The translations under genes were made by a program, and so were the position numbers. From the NCBI GenBank assembly GCA_022783865.1, contig JALFYY010000020.1, positions 1-64,000 of the forward strand: 64,000 bases of DNA. The letters are read 5' to 3'. Under the pieces are notes generated by a model that was not told the origin of the DNA, ran no database searches, and saw only the letters and a program-made list of their open reading frames with translations. Origin of the DNA: Bacteroidales bacterium (lineage in GTDB: Bacteria > Bacteroidota > Bacteroidia > Bacteroidales > Paludibacteraceae). Shown piece after piece: positions 25,788 through 34,638 of this stretch (position 1 is the first letter of the stretch; the number at the start of each line of letters is the position of its first letter).

Positions 25788-27614
25788 ATGGAAGAAAATC
25801 AATCACTCCAGAACTTCGACTGGGATGCATTTGAGAACGGTACTGACGCTCAAGGCAAATCAAAAGAAGAATTGACACAAATGTATGACAACACCCTCAA
25901 CGCTATCAAAGACAATGAGGTAGTAGAAGGAACCGTCATTTCCGTTGACAAACGCGAAGTAGTTGTAAACGTCGGTTACAAATCGGACGGCGTTATTCCC
26001 GCAACTGAATTCCGTTACAATCCCGACCTGAAACCCGGTGACAAAGTAGAAGTGTACATCGAAAGCCAGGAAGACAAAAAAGGTCAATTGGTGCTCAGTC
26101 ACAAAAAGGCACGCGCTTCACGCAGTTGGGAACGTGTAAACGAAGCATTCGACAACGGCGAAATCATCAAAGGTTACATCAAATGCAAGACCAAAGGCGG
26201 TATGATTGTTGACGTACTCGGCACAGAAACTTTCTTGCCCGGTAGCCAAATCGACGTTAAACAAATCCGCGACTACGATGTATTCGTAGGCAAAACAATG
26301 GAATTCAAGATTGTGAAAATCAACCAAGAGTTCCGCAATGTGGTTGTTTCTCACAAAGCTCTCATCGAAGCTGAGTTGGAAGCACAGAAACGCGAAATCA
26401 TGAGCCACCTTGAGAAAGGTCAGGTATTGGAAGGAACCGTCAAGAACATTACCAACTACGGTGTATTCATCGACTTGGGCGGTGTTGACGGTTTGATTCA
26501 CATTACCGACTTGAGTTGGGGCCGCGTAAGCGATCCTCACGAAGTTGTTGCACTCGACCAAAAGATCAACGTTGTTATTCTCGATTTCGACAACGAGAAG
26601 AAACGTATCGCTCTCGGCTTGAAACAACTCACTCCTCATCCATGGGATGCACTTGATTCGAACTTGAAAGTAGGTGACAAGATCAAAGGTAAAGTAGTAG
26701 TGATGGCTGACTACGGAGCATTCGTAGAAGTAGCTCCAAGCGTAGAAGGTTTGATTCACGTATCGGAAATGTCGTGGAGCCAACACTTGCGTTCCGCTAA
26801 CGACTTCTTGAAAGTAGGCGACGAAGTAGAGGCAGTTATTTTGACTCTTGACCGTGACGAAAGAAAGATGTCGCTCGGTTTGAAACAACTGAAAGAGAAC
26901 CCATGGGAGAACATCGAAGAGAAATACGCTATCGGTTCGAAACACACTGCCAAAGTTCGCAACTTCACCAATTTCGGTGTATTTGTTGAATTGGAAGAAG
27001 GTGTTGAAGGTTTGATTCACATCTCCGATTTGAGCTGGACCAAGAAAATCAAACATCCTAACGAGTTCACACAAGTAGGTGCAATGATTGACGTTATCGT
27101 ATTGGATATCGACAAAGAGAACCGTCGTTTGTCGTTGGGTCACAAGCAATTGGAAGACAATCCTTGGGATGGTCTGGAATCGACATTCGGTGTTGGTACA
27201 GAGCACGAAGGTACAGTGGCTGAATTGACCGACAAGGGTGCTGTAATCACATTGCCTTACGGCGTTGAAGGATTCTGCACTACACGCAACTTGCAGAAAG
27301 AAGACAAATCGGCCGTAAAGGTGAACGACACTCTGAATTTCAAAGTTATCGAATTCAACAAAGATGCCAAACGCATTGCATTGAGCCACCTCCAAACATG
27401 GGAAGCTCCAAAAGAGGCTACAGAAGAAGCTGCTCCTAAAGCAAAGAAAGCAAAGAAAGAGCCTGCTATCCAGCAACCTACATTAGAGAAAACCACTTTG
27501 GGTGACCTCGAAGCTTTAGCTACTTTGAAGGCAGAAATGGACGCTGCAGAAAAAGCGACTAAGAAACCTGCAAAGAAAGCAACCAAGAAAGCTGCTGAAG
27601 ACGCTGCTGAATAA
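25788..27614 (+). CDS. rpsA: 30S ribosomal protein S1
   Basis: mRNA-binding ribosomal protein of 608 residues. Repeated S1 RNA-binding domains can be followed by their cores: GTVISVDKREVVVNVGYKSDG, GYIKCKTKGGMIVDVLG, GTVKNITNYGVFIDLGGVDGLIH (split), GKVVVMADYGAFVEVAPSVEG, AKVRNFTNFGVFVELEEGVEG and GTVAELTDKGAVITLPYGVEG, six in all. A lysine- and alanine-rich tail follows from about residue 540. It is monocistronic with its own promoter and terminator. Confidence 0.95.
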   Translation: MEENQSLQNFDWDAFENGTDAQGKSKEELTQMYDNTLNAIKDNEVVEGTVISVDKREVVVNVGYKSDGVIPATEFRYNPDLKPGDKVEVYIESQEDKKGQLVLSHKKARASRSWERVNEAFDNGEIIKGYIKCKTKGGMIVDVLGTETFLPGSQIDVKQIRDYDVFVGKTMEFKIVKINQEFRNVVVSHKALIEAELEAQKREIMSHLEKGQVLEGTVKNITNYGVFIDLGGVDGLIHITDLSWGRVSDPHEVVALDQKINVVILDFDNEKKRIALGLKQLTPHPWDALDSNLKVGDKIKGKVVVMADYGAFVEVAPSVEGLIHVSEMSWSQHLRSANDFLKVGDEVEAVILTLDRDERKMSLGLKQLKENPWENIEEKYAIGSKHTAKVRNFTNFGVFVELEEGVEGLIHISDLSWTKKIKHPNEFTQVGAMIDVIVLDIDKENRRLSLGHKQLEDNPWDGLESTFGVGTEHEGTVAELTDKGAVITLPYGVEGFCTTRNLQKEDKSAVKVNDTLNFKVIEFNKDAKRIALSHLQTWEAPKEATEEAAPKAKKAKKEPAIQQPTLEKTTLGDLEALATLKAEMDAAEKATKKPAKKATKKAAEDAAE

Positions 27615-27627
27615 TCAGTTTGCTACA

Positions 27628-27670
27628 AATACAAAATAAGGATGGTGTAAGACCGTCCTTATTTTGTATT
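27628..27670 (+). terminator. Intrinsic terminator after rpsA
   Basis: Nineteen-bp stem (27628-27646 with 27652-27670, one T-G pair) with a 5-nt loop; A-rich and T-rich arms allow either direction. Confidence 0.9.
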
Positions 27671-27737
27671 ATTACATCAACTTCAATTATTACACTCCAT
27701 ATTATAAACACTACTATATATAGAGAGAGAGAGCATT

Positions 27738-28289
27738 ATGACTGAGAAAGAAAAGATGTTGGCAGGAATGGTATATGATGCCTGCGATGCGGAATTGATT
27801 GAAGAACTGAACAGCGTAAAAGACCTGTGTCACGAATACAATCTGTTGCGACCAACGGATATGGATAGCAGGAAAGCCTATTTGCAAAAGATATTAGGCA
27901 CATCAGACGAGGATACTTTTATCAATCAGCCGTTTTATTGCGACTACGGCAAACATATCCACGTCGGGAAACGGTTCTTTGCCAATTTCTCGCTCACCAT
28001 ATTAGACGAAGCACTTGTCACGTTCGGTGACGACTGTTTCATTGGTCCGAATGTGAGTATCTATACGGCATGCCATTCGACCAACCCGCTGGAAAGAAAC
28101 ACCCGTCAAGAATGGGCAAAACCCGTACGGATAGGCAATAATGTATGGATAGGCGGCAGCGTGACGATACTGCCGGGAGTGACAATCGGCGACAATGTAA
28201 CAATAGGAGCAGGAAGCGTAGTAACACGGGATATTCCGGCAAACAGCATTGCCGTAGGCAATCCTGCCAAAGTGATAAAAAGCATTTGA
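27738..28289 (+). CDS. Maltose/galactoside O-acetyltransferase family protein
   Basis: Acetyl-CoA-dependent sugar acetyltransferase of the left-handed beta-helix family, 183 residues. The N-terminal Maa domain has KMLAGMVYDACDAELIEEL (6-24). The hexapeptide repeats follow, and the catalytic histidine is in TACHSTNP (near 113). The end is typical: GNNVWIGGSVTILPGV and VVTRDIPANSIAVGNPAKVI. Its sugar cannot be predicted. It stands alone after the rpsA terminator. Confidence 0.93.
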   Translation: MTEKEKMLAGMVYDACDAELIEELNSVKDLCHEYNLLRPTDMDSRKAYLQKILGTSDEDTFINQPFYCDYGKHIHVGKRFFANFSLTILDEALVTFGDDCFIGPNVSIYTACHSTNPLERNTRQEWAKPVRIGNNVWIGGSVTILPGVTIGDNVTIGAGSVVTRDIPANSIAVGNPAKVIKSI

Positions 28290-28315
28290 TATGCGGTCAA
28301 TCGCAAAATAATGCG

Positions 28316-28323
28316 TATCTTTG
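28316..28323 (+). promoter_or_regulatory. Promoter -7 element for yicC-gmk-nadD
   Basis: TATCTTTG 27 bp before the yicC start codon. Confidence 0.6.
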
Positions 28324-28350
28324 CAGTCGGAATCAAAAAGACAAGTTACC

Positions 28351-29244
28351 ATGCTCCAATCAATGACCGGATACGGCAAAGCAGAATGCCTTATCCAAAA
28401 CCAAAAATACATTATAGAACTGCGCTCGCTCAACTCGAAACAGATGGATCTTTCGATGCGCCTTGCACCCGTCTTCAGAGAAAAAGAACTGGATATCCGT
28501 TCGCTTTTGGCGCAACAATTAGAGCGAGGAAAAGCGGATTGCACTATCTATCAAGACAATAGCACCGCTACTGAACAAAGCCAATATACCCCCATCAACT
28601 TTGAGGCACTGCAGTACTACGTGAGCCAACTACAAAACTTTGCGCAAGAAAACCATCTGCAAAGCGACATTTTGGCATTGGCAATGCGTATGCCCGATGT
28701 AACAAAAATACAAGAGCAAAGTACCCTCACAAACGAAGATTGGCAAACATTGCAAAACGGCATAATGGAGGCTGTGGCACAATTCAACGCTTTCCGTTTG
28801 CAAGAAGGAAAGGCATTGCAACAGATGTTTACAGAAAAACTGAATACGATACTTGAGCTACTTTCACAAGTGGAGCCATTAGAAAAAGAACGCATCGAAA
28901 AGATACGTACCCGTTTGGAAGACAACCTATTGCAACTCTCCACTAATCTGCAACAAGCCACCGACCGCAACCGTTTGGAACAAGAGATGATTTACTATTT
29001 AGAGAAACTTGACATTACGGAAGAAAAAGTGCGCCTTAGGAATCACATCCGCTATTTCTTCGAAGTGATGGAAGGCGAAGAAGTGAAAGGCGTAGGCAAA
29101 AAATTGGGCTTTGTAGCACAAGAAATGGGACGGGAAATCAACACCTTAGGCAGCAAATCAAACCACTCGGAAATGCAAATCATCGTAGTGAAGATGAAAG
29201 ACGTATTGGAGCAAATCAAAGAGCAAGTGCTCAATATCTTATAA
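28351..29244 (+). CDS. yicC: YicC family protein
   Basis: Protein of 297 residues starting MLQSMTGYGKAE, the YicC signature. The C-terminal DUF1732 part contains EEKVRLRNHIRYF and GKKLGFVAQEMGREINTLGSK. In E. coli YicC is an endoribonuclease or RNase adaptor acting on small RNAs. I chose the ATG at 28351; the frame is open upstream only across the promoter. First gene of a unit with gmk (37 bp) and nadD. Confidence 0.93.
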   Translation: MLQSMTGYGKAECLIQNQKYIIELRSLNSKQMDLSMRLAPVFREKELDIRSLLAQQLERGKADCTIYQDNSTATEQSQYTPINFEALQYYVSQLQNFAQENHLQSDILALAMRMPDVTKIQEQSTLTNEDWQTLQNGIMEAVAQFNAFRLQEGKALQQMFTEKLNTILELLSQVEPLEKERIEKIRTRLEDNLLQLSTNLQQATDRNRLEQEMIYYLEKLDITEEKVRLRNHIRYFFEVMEGEEVKGVGKKLGFVAQEMGREINTLGSKSNHSEMQIIVVKMKDVLEQIKEQVLNIL

Positions 29245-29281
29245 ACAGTTTTACAACAGAAACACCTTAGAGATTACGATT

Positions 29282-29842
29282 ATGATTCTTATATTTTGCG
29301 CTCCGTCGGGGTCCGGCAAATCAACCTTTGTCAAACACCTGTTAACACATTACAACAATTTTGAATTATCTGTTTCCGCCACATCGCGTGCTCCACGCGG
29401 ACAAGAACAAAACGGAAAAGAATATTATTTCGTCAGTGCCGAGCGTTTCCGTCAACTCATTGCAGAAGACCAACTCATAGAATATCAAGAGGTTTATCCT
29501 GACCACTTCTACGGCACCTTGCGCTCAGAAATTGCGCGCATACAAAATGCTGGACACCATGTGATTTTTGATGTGGACGTGAAAGGCGGACTGAACTTGA
29601 AACGCATTTTCGGCGATGATGCGTTAGCCATTTTCATTCAACCGCCTTCGATTGAGGAACTGCACCGAAGACTGATTGCGAGAAATACCGACAGCGCAGA
29701 AATGATTGCACAACGCGTGGAGAAAGCGTCAAAAGAATTGGAAGATGCCCCCTACTTCGACGTTCGCATTCTGAACGACAAACTCGATATTGCCATTGCT
29801 GAGTTGGAAACATTGTTGCGAAGCAAGGGAATAATCAATTAA
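29282..29842 (+). CDS. gmk: Guanylate kinase
   Basis: Phosphorylates GMP to GDP. The P-loop APSGSGKST is at residues 7-15, and the GMP-binding region includes SATSRAPRGQEQNGKEYYFV (32-51). With 186 residues it is slightly short, but complete. The order yicC-gmk-nadD is common in Bacteroidota. Confidence 0.96.
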   Translation: MILIFCAPSGSGKSTFVKHLLTHYNNFELSVSATSRAPRGQEQNGKEYYFVSAERFRQLIAEDQLIEYQEVYPDHFYGTLRSEIARIQNAGHHVIFDVDVKGGLNLKRIFGDDALAIFIQPPSIEELHRRLIARNTDSAEMIAQRVEKASKELEDAPYFDVRILNDKLDIAIAELETLLRSKGIIN

Positions 29843-29868
29843 GGTGTTATTATTCGCTGTCTGCATCT

Positions 29869-30480
29869 ATGCGCATTGCCATTTATAGCGGTTCGTTCAA
29901 TCCCATCCACACAGGGCACATCCGATTGGCAGAACACATTCTAAGTCATACTGATACGGAAGAATTGTGGTTTGTAGTTTCCCCTAATAATCCTCTGAAG
30001 AATCCCAAAACGCTCACTGATGAAAAAAAGCGGCTGCGTTGGGTGGAATCGGCAATAGAAGATTACGAACGAGAGACGGGCAAAAAGAGCCGTATGGCGG
30101 CATCAGATGTGGAACTGGATTTACCACGACCATCGTTTACCGTCAACACATTGCGTTATCTGACAGGGCGATATCCACAACATCAGTTTTCGTTGGTTAT
30201 CGGCAGTGACAATATGGCACGGTTTGACCAATGGCGGGAATGGGAGTACATATTGCAGCACTACCCTATTATTGTTTATCCCAGAACGGGCGACAACCTC
30301 ACAGCACTGCAACAGCAATATCCGCAAATGCAAGTATTGAAAGATGCTCCGCTATTTGACATCAGTGCCACGATGATCCGGGAAAAAGTGGCAAAGGGAG
30401 AAGATATTAGCGAATTTGTAGCACCGAGCGTGGAAAAAGAGTTGAAGAACACTAATAATTCTCCATTAATTAATCATTAA
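29869..30480 (+). CDS. nadD: Nicotinate-nucleotide adenylyltransferase
   Basis: Adenylates nicotinate mononucleotide in NAD synthesis. The 203-residue protein has the nucleotidyltransferase motif GSFNPIHTGH at 8-17, the LWFVVSPNNPLK segment (32-43) and ISATMIREKVAKGEDISEFV (split near 165-184). It follows gmk by 26 bp. The last codons run into an AT-rich repeat-like stretch (ttctccattaattaatcat). Confidence 0.95.
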   Translation: MRIAIYSGSFNPIHTGHIRLAEHILSHTDTEELWFVVSPNNPLKNPKTLTDEKKRLRWVESAIEDYERETGKKSRMAASDVELDLPRPSFTVNTLRYLTGRYPQHQFSLVIGSDNMARFDQWREWEYILQHYPIIVYPRTGDNLTALQQQYPQMQVLKDAPLFDISATMIREKVAKGEDISEFVAPSVEKELKNTNNSPLINH

Positions 30481-30586
30481 CAAGCAGCGTTGCCCCCTTT
30501 GATGATTATTAATATGTTTTACAACGCATTACGGGAGAAGAAAGTTATTTCCGCATTTTTGGGAATGAAAACAGCAGAAAATGTAT

Positions 30587-30594
30587 TATCTTTG
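30587..30594 (+). promoter_or_regulatory. Orphan promoter-like element
   Basis: TATCTTTG followed by no recognisable plus-strand gene; the next gene is on the other strand. Downstream lie a 28-codon frame (30635-30721) and two 11-bp arrays. Could serve a small RNA. Confidence 0.45.
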
Positions 30595-30652
30595 CAAGCG
30601 GCAAAAGGAAGAACGATTTACGGAGTTGAGCGAAATGGAAAGTAGAAAGTAT

Positions 30653-30685
30653 GTAAGGGGTGCGCAAGGGGTGCGCGAGAGGTGC
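30653..30685. repeat. 11-bp period array, 3 units
   Basis: gtaaggggtgc, gcaaggggtgc, gcgagaggtgc. Confidence 0.65.
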
Positions 30686-30750
30686 TGCATAAACACCAAT
30701 AGAAAGGTAGATGAACAATAGGTAAAATGTTCCTTCAATCAGAGTGCCGC

Positions 30751-30783
30751 ATGGGTAGCGTATGGGTAGCGCATGAGTACCCA
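30751..30783. repeat. 11-bp period array, 3 units
   Basis: atgggtagcgt, atgggtagcgc, atgagtaccca. The word tatgggtagc also occurs beside the array at 19420. Confidence 0.6.
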
Positions 30784-30811
30784 AAAGAAAATGAGATGAC
30801 AGGTGGATGGA

Positions 30812-31576
30812 TTATTGATTAATCCAGACTAAGAAATCGTTGGTGCGGACACGGGAAACGAAAATTTCTTCATCAATAGGGAATGGCGGAGCCACTTGCA
30901 AACGAAGCCGTCCGGAAAGATGACGCGAAACCACTTGAATGGAATTGACGTTCATCAAACATCCACGATTCACACGGAAGAAATCACTCGGGTCGAGCAT
31001 TGTTTCGAGCATATCCAATGAATAATCAACGATATAGTTTTTTCCCTCGAATGTGATGAGATAAGACGTTTTCTCTTTTGAATAGAAATAGGCAATATCT
31101 TGTACCTTGACAATGATAAGTTTATCGCCCAAACGCACCATCAAACGCTGTTTATAAGCGACTGGTGAATTGCCCTCACGTTCGGAATAGAAATGTCCGA
31201 AAATCTCTTTATTGCTGCGCTGTTCCTGATTTTCACGACAATGATTCATCGCCTTAACGAGCAGTTCAGGATCGATAGGTTTGAGCAAATAATCGACACA
31301 ATGTTGCTGGAACGCCTGAATAGCATAAGTGTCGTAAGCTGTTGTAATAATGACTTTTGCGGTAATATCAATACGTTTGAAAATTTCGAAACAGGTTCCG
31401 TCGGAAAGTTCCACATCCATAAAGATGATGTCGGTTTCGTTTTGACGCAACCAATCAACTGCCGCCGAAACGGCATCGACAACCCCCACAATTTCGACAT
31501 CGGGGCAATTGGTAGTAAGCAGTTGACGGAGATTGGCTTGAGCCGCAAATTCATCTTCGATAATAAAAACTTTCAT
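30812..31576 (-). CDS. LytTR family response regulator
   Basis: Two-component regulator of 254 residues. The receiver domain has the acidic pocket EDE at 7-9, the phosphoacceptor D54 (IFMDVELSDG) and LLKPID near 96-101. The LytTR DNA-binding domain spans about 148-250 (KLIIVKVQDIAYFYSKEKTS; FFRVNRGCLMNVNSI). It follows the sensor kinase by 17 bp and forms one unit with it and a small membrane protein. The target is unknown. Confidence 0.93.
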   Translation of the reverse strand: MKVFIIEDEFAAQANLRQLLTTNCPDVEIVGVVDAVSAAVDWLRQNETDIIFMDVELSDGTCFEIFKRIDITAKVIITTAYDTYAIQAFQQHCVDYLLKPIDPELLVKAMNHCRENQEQRSNKEIFGHFYSEREGNSPVAYKQRLMVRLGDKLIIVKVQDIAYFYSKEKTSYLITFEGKNYIVDYSLDMLETMLDPSDFFRVNRGCLMNVNSIQVVSRHLSGRLRLQVAPPFPIDEEIFVSRVRTNDFLVWINQ

Positions 31577-31593
31577 GGCTGTATGATGATTGA

Positions 31594-32655
31594 TTAAACA
31601 TTCTGTTTATTAATGAGAGGCAGACGAACAGTATAGGAATCATCGTCTTGCAATATATCTATATGCCTGCCTGTCAGTATATGATACTGCTGCTCGATAT
31701 TGCTCTGCCCTACCCCGGAAGAAGTGGAATTCAAACGAGGTTGCACATTATTGGTGACAGAAAGACTATCACCATCAATATAGATTTTGATATAAAGCGG
31801 GTGATCCTTATTGACAATATTGTGTTTAACCGCATTTTCCACCAAAACCTGCAAAGAAAACGGCACGACAAGACACTGATAATAATCGTCGGGAATATCA
31901 ATATCTACTTTCAAGCCATCCTGGAAGCGCTCTTGGAGCAAATCGCAATACGAACGGACAAATTCACATTCGGAACGCAAATCGATGGTATCGTTTTGCT
32001 CTACATTAAGGAAATAGCGATAGACGCCCGCCAATTTGTGAATAAAAAGAGAAGCATGCTCTTTTTCGCCCGATTGCACGAGATAATCCAAAATATTAAG
32101 GCTATTGAAGAGAAAATGCGGATTAAGCTGCTGTTTCAAGAGACCATATTTATATTGCGATTGCATAGCTTTATCCTGCTCGGCACGAATAAGAGAACGT
32201 GACTTGCGATAAAAGAAAAACAATTCTAACAAACTGATAAATACCAAGTTGAGCAGCACAAGCGTCAAATAGGAGAAGACCATGTGCCAAAAAAGTTGGT
32301 TCACATCAGCGGCGGGAGATTGCAACCATTCACGAATATATATAGGAGCCAAACCAACCAATGAAACGAGCAATACCGCCAACAAATCGAGCCAGAAATG
32401 CCGTACGGAATGCTCCACGATAGAAATACGGTCGTTGATAAAACGAAGGACAAAAAAATCAACCACAAAAGTGAGAAGAATCGTCCATGTATTGCTGAAA
32501 AGAAGCGAAAGATAATCGACATTTTCGAGTTGGATACGCTCCTGCAGCTTGTCGTAAACATCAACAAACATAATGCGGAAACCCAATATAGCGACAACAA
32601 CTACAAAGAATTGCCACAGATTGGATTTGAGAATATGTGAAGCTTTGTTCGTCAT
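31594..32655 (-). CDS. LytS-like sensor histidine kinase
   Basis: Membrane kinase of 353 residues. Four hydrophobic segments (about 14-34, 55-72, 90-106, 126-148) precede a short coiled linker and the His_kinase domain, with the phosphorylated histidine H180 in QQLNPHFLFNSLNIL. The ATPase region has VPFSLQVLVENAVKHNI and SSGVGQSNIEQQ. No extracellular sensor domain is visible, so the signal may come through the membrane part. Partner of the downstream LytTR regulator. Confidence 0.92.
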   Translation of the reverse strand: MTNKASHILKSNLWQFFVVVVAILGFRIMFVDVYDKLQERIQLENVDYLSLLFSNTWTILLTFVVDFFVLRFINDRISIVEHSVRHFWLDLLAVLLVSLVGLAPIYIREWLQSPAADVNQLFWHMVFSYLTLVLLNLVFISLLELFFFYRKSRSLIRAEQDKAMQSQYKYGLLKQQLNPHFLFNSLNILDYLVQSGEKEHASLFIHKLAGVYRYFLNVEQNDTIDLRSECEFVRSYCDLLQERFQDGLKVDIDIPDDYYQCLVVPFSLQVLVENAVKHNIVNKDHPLYIKIYIDGDSLSVTNNVQPRLNSTSSGVGQSNIEQQYHILTGRHIDILQDDDSYTVRLPLINKQNV

Positions 32656-32673
32656 AGCAAGGCGACATCAATA

Positions 32674-33057
32674 CTATTCTTCGATGCTATTTTCCGGATT
32701 GCCATTCTTCAGCCGTCGGGCTATGAAATAGGTACTCCAGCCCAAAATTTCGGTTGTCAGAAAAGTGCAGATGATATTCGGCAGATACGACGGATAGTTT
32801 TGCGTCAGAAACGTCAACCATTCAGCACCTTTCGTCCCCATAAAAAAGCCGGCAAAACAAAAAAGCAATGCCACTACAGCGGCAATATCCAAAGGCAGAC
32901 GACATGTATATGCCACCAAGATAATCATCAGAACAGTCAAGCAAGTAAGTGCTATTTCGTCGGAAATACCAAGAACCGCAAACAGCAATACGATAGCGAC
33001 GTGCGCCAAAGCAAACAAGTGGATAATCAGATTTGAACGAAGTACAATGCTTTTCAT
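32674..33057 (-). CDS. Small polytopic membrane protein
   Basis: I do not recognise a family. The 127-residue product has four probable membrane helices (about 10-30, 33-50, 56-74, 92-112) and a charged C-terminus (RRLKNGNPENSIEE). First gene of the unit with the LytS/LytTR pair, 18 bp upstream of the kinase, and served by the TACCTTTG promoter at 33103. Its position suggests a role in signal sensing or a regulated output, which is inference. Confidence 0.75.
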   Translation of the reverse strand: MKSIVLRSNLIIHLFALAHVAIVLLFAVLGISDEIALTCLTVLMIILVAYTCRLPLDIAAVVALLFCFAGFFMGTKGAEWLTFLTQNYPSYLPNIICTFLTTEILGWSTYFIARRLKNGNPENSIEE

Positions 33058-33102
33058 AGGCTACCAATTGTGTTTATAAAAAAACATATTGTGTATAGTT
33101 TG

Positions 33103-33110
33103 CAAAGGTA
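33103..33110 (-). promoter_or_regulatory. Promoter -7 element for the LytS/LytTR unit
   Basis: TACCTTTG on the minus strand with TTTG 20 bp upstream. Confidence 0.65.
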
Positions 33111-33149
33111 AGAAAATAATTGCAATGGAACAAATTTTCTTTTAAATTG

Positions 33150-33193
33150 ACCCGACAGCTACCCGACGGCTAGAGGAGTGCTACAGGAGTGCT
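33150..33193. repeat. 11-bp period array, 4 units
   Basis: acccgacagct, acccgacggct, agaggagtgct, acaggagtgct. All end in GCT; two unit types follow each other in phase. It lies just upstream of the LytS/LytTR promoter. The rest of 33194-33441 shows nothing except a poor promoter match (TAATTTAG near 33385) for the HTH gene. Confidence 0.65.
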
Positions 33194-33441
33194 GAATTCC
33201 AACTCACCACCAAACGGACTTTGCGGCAATAGAATCTGAAGATGACAGATGTGCCACTTGGAAACAGACTGTATATGTATTTTTCTATTGATTTAGTAAG
33301 ACTTAACGAATAACGTGGAAAAGTATTTTCAACAGAAAAAGCAAAAAAAACGGAAAACATTTGGTTGTGTCAGAAATTTATTGTAATTTAGAGCCCGAAA
33401 ATGGAACTATATTTTGTCATTAATTTAAAAACCCTAATATT

Positions 33442-33684
33442 ATGATTAAGACCACCTTTAACAAATTGCGCAGCGTCAAAGACAGCCTGCCCTCCGGAAG
33501 TTCTGCAAAGATTGCAGAAGAATTAGGAATCAGTGCCGATATGGTACGCAGTTATTTCAGAGCAAGTGCCGAAGACGGTACGGGTATTCATATCGAGCCG
33601 GGTCCGGACGGTGGAATTGTTACTTTGGACGATACCAGAATATTGGAAGTAGCCTTGCGTATGGCATGGGAAGCAAACGCATAA
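33442..33684 (+). CDS. Small helix-turn-helix protein
   Basis: Eighty residues. SSAKIAEELGISADMVRSYF (residues 20-39) reads as a helix-turn-helix of the type seen in small DNA-binding proteins. The rest is a short acidic and glycine-rich segment (EPGPDGGIVTLDD) and a C-terminal helix. I cannot name the family. It has its own strong terminator and appears monocistronic. No cofactor motif is visible. Confidence 0.7.
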   Translation: MIKTTFNKLRSVKDSLPSGSSAKIAEELGISADMVRSYFRASAEDGTGIHIEPGPDGGIVTLDDTRILEVALRMAWEANA

Positions 33685-33705
33685 GAAAACTATAAATCAT
33701 CATAA

Positions 33706-33750
33706 ACAAAGAAAGCTATCCTTCGAAGAAGGGTAACTTTCTTTGTAATT
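33706..33750 (+). terminator. Intrinsic terminator after the HTH gene
   Basis: Stem of about 19 bp with one mismatch (33706-33724 with 33728-33746) followed by a short T-rich tail. Confidence 0.8.
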
Positions 33751-33784
33751 ATTATGCAACAATCATACATAACACAACGAAAAG

Positions 33785-34627
33785 ATGAAAAAGATTGTAT
33801 TTATTTTGGCATTCATCGCCTCTGGATTCGGAATAGCAAAGGCCTACGAATTTCCCGGATTTGAATGGAGCGTGGGCACGGACGTAACAAGTGCGTACTT
33901 ATTTCGAGGGTTGAAATATGGCGGATTGGCTGTTCAACCCGAAGTGGCAATCGGCTATGGCGGATTGAAATTGTCCGCTTGGGCAAACATCAGTGCAGAA
34001 GACTACACTTTCAGCACTTTTGCACCTGAGTTAGACGTCACTTTGAGTTATTCGATTGCAGGTCTGACAATAGGTTTTAATCATCAGTATTACTTCGACG
34101 GAACCAAGTACTTTGACTTTTCCAACAGCACTTACGAACAATATGAGAACGACGATTACAACTCAAACCAGAGTGAAGTATATATCGAATACAATTTGGG
34201 CGAAGTGCTGGAAAAAATTCCTTTACACATCGGTTGGTACACCTATATTGCCGGCGACGACATGTATCCTGTCGTACAAACGATTGACGGAAAAGAAACT
34301 ACTGTAATGAAGCGTGCATATTCGTCGTATATTGATATTGCGTACGACATCAATCTGCCATTGGGATTTACGCTCACTCCTACCATAGGTATGACGCCGT
34401 GGAAGAGTTGCTACACCGATTACGAAGGAGATTTTGCCGTGAACAATGTGAGTCTGAAACTGAATTGGGAATTTGAAGTAGGAGACCATTTCTGCCTTGA
34501 TGTTTATGCACAAGGTATGATTAATACATACGGCATCACCAAAGAGAACCTGATTCCGAAAATCCAAAACAGTTATAACAACCAACGCCTCAACGGCGCT
34601 ATCGGTATCGGATTATGGTTCTATTAA
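33785..34627 (+). CDS. Predicted outer-membrane beta-barrel protein
   Basis: Exported protein of 280 residues with signal peptide MKKIVFILAFIASGFGIAKA. The mature part has alternating aromatic strands and ends in GIGLWFY with a terminal aromatic residue, as in outer-membrane barrels. The segment WSVGTDVTSAYLFRGLKYGG resembles the gcw_chp/TorF family of small barrels. Substrate unknown. The apbE gene follows after 11 bp, so the two probably form an operon. Confidence 0.75.
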   Translation: MKKIVFILAFIASGFGIAKAYEFPGFEWSVGTDVTSAYLFRGLKYGGLAVQPEVAIGYGGLKLSAWANISAEDYTFSTFAPELDVTLSYSIAGLTIGFNHQYYFDGTKYFDFSNSTYEQYENDDYNSNQSEVYIEYNLGEVLEKIPLHIGWYTYIAGDDMYPVVQTIDGKETTVMKRAYSSYIDIAYDINLPLGFTLTPTIGMTPWKSCYTDYEGDFAVNNVSLKLNWEFEVGDHFCLDVYAQGMINTYGITKENLIPKIQNSYNNQRLNGAIGIGLWFY

Positions 34628-34638
34628 AATCATAAGTT

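Noticed and set aside
26118..27476. 452-codon frame opposite rpsA
   Set aside because: Antisense shadow of S1 repeats; no promoter or family.
30635..30721. 28-codon frame after the orphan promoter at 30587
   Set aside because: It is mostly made of the 11-bp array itself; too short to support as a protein.
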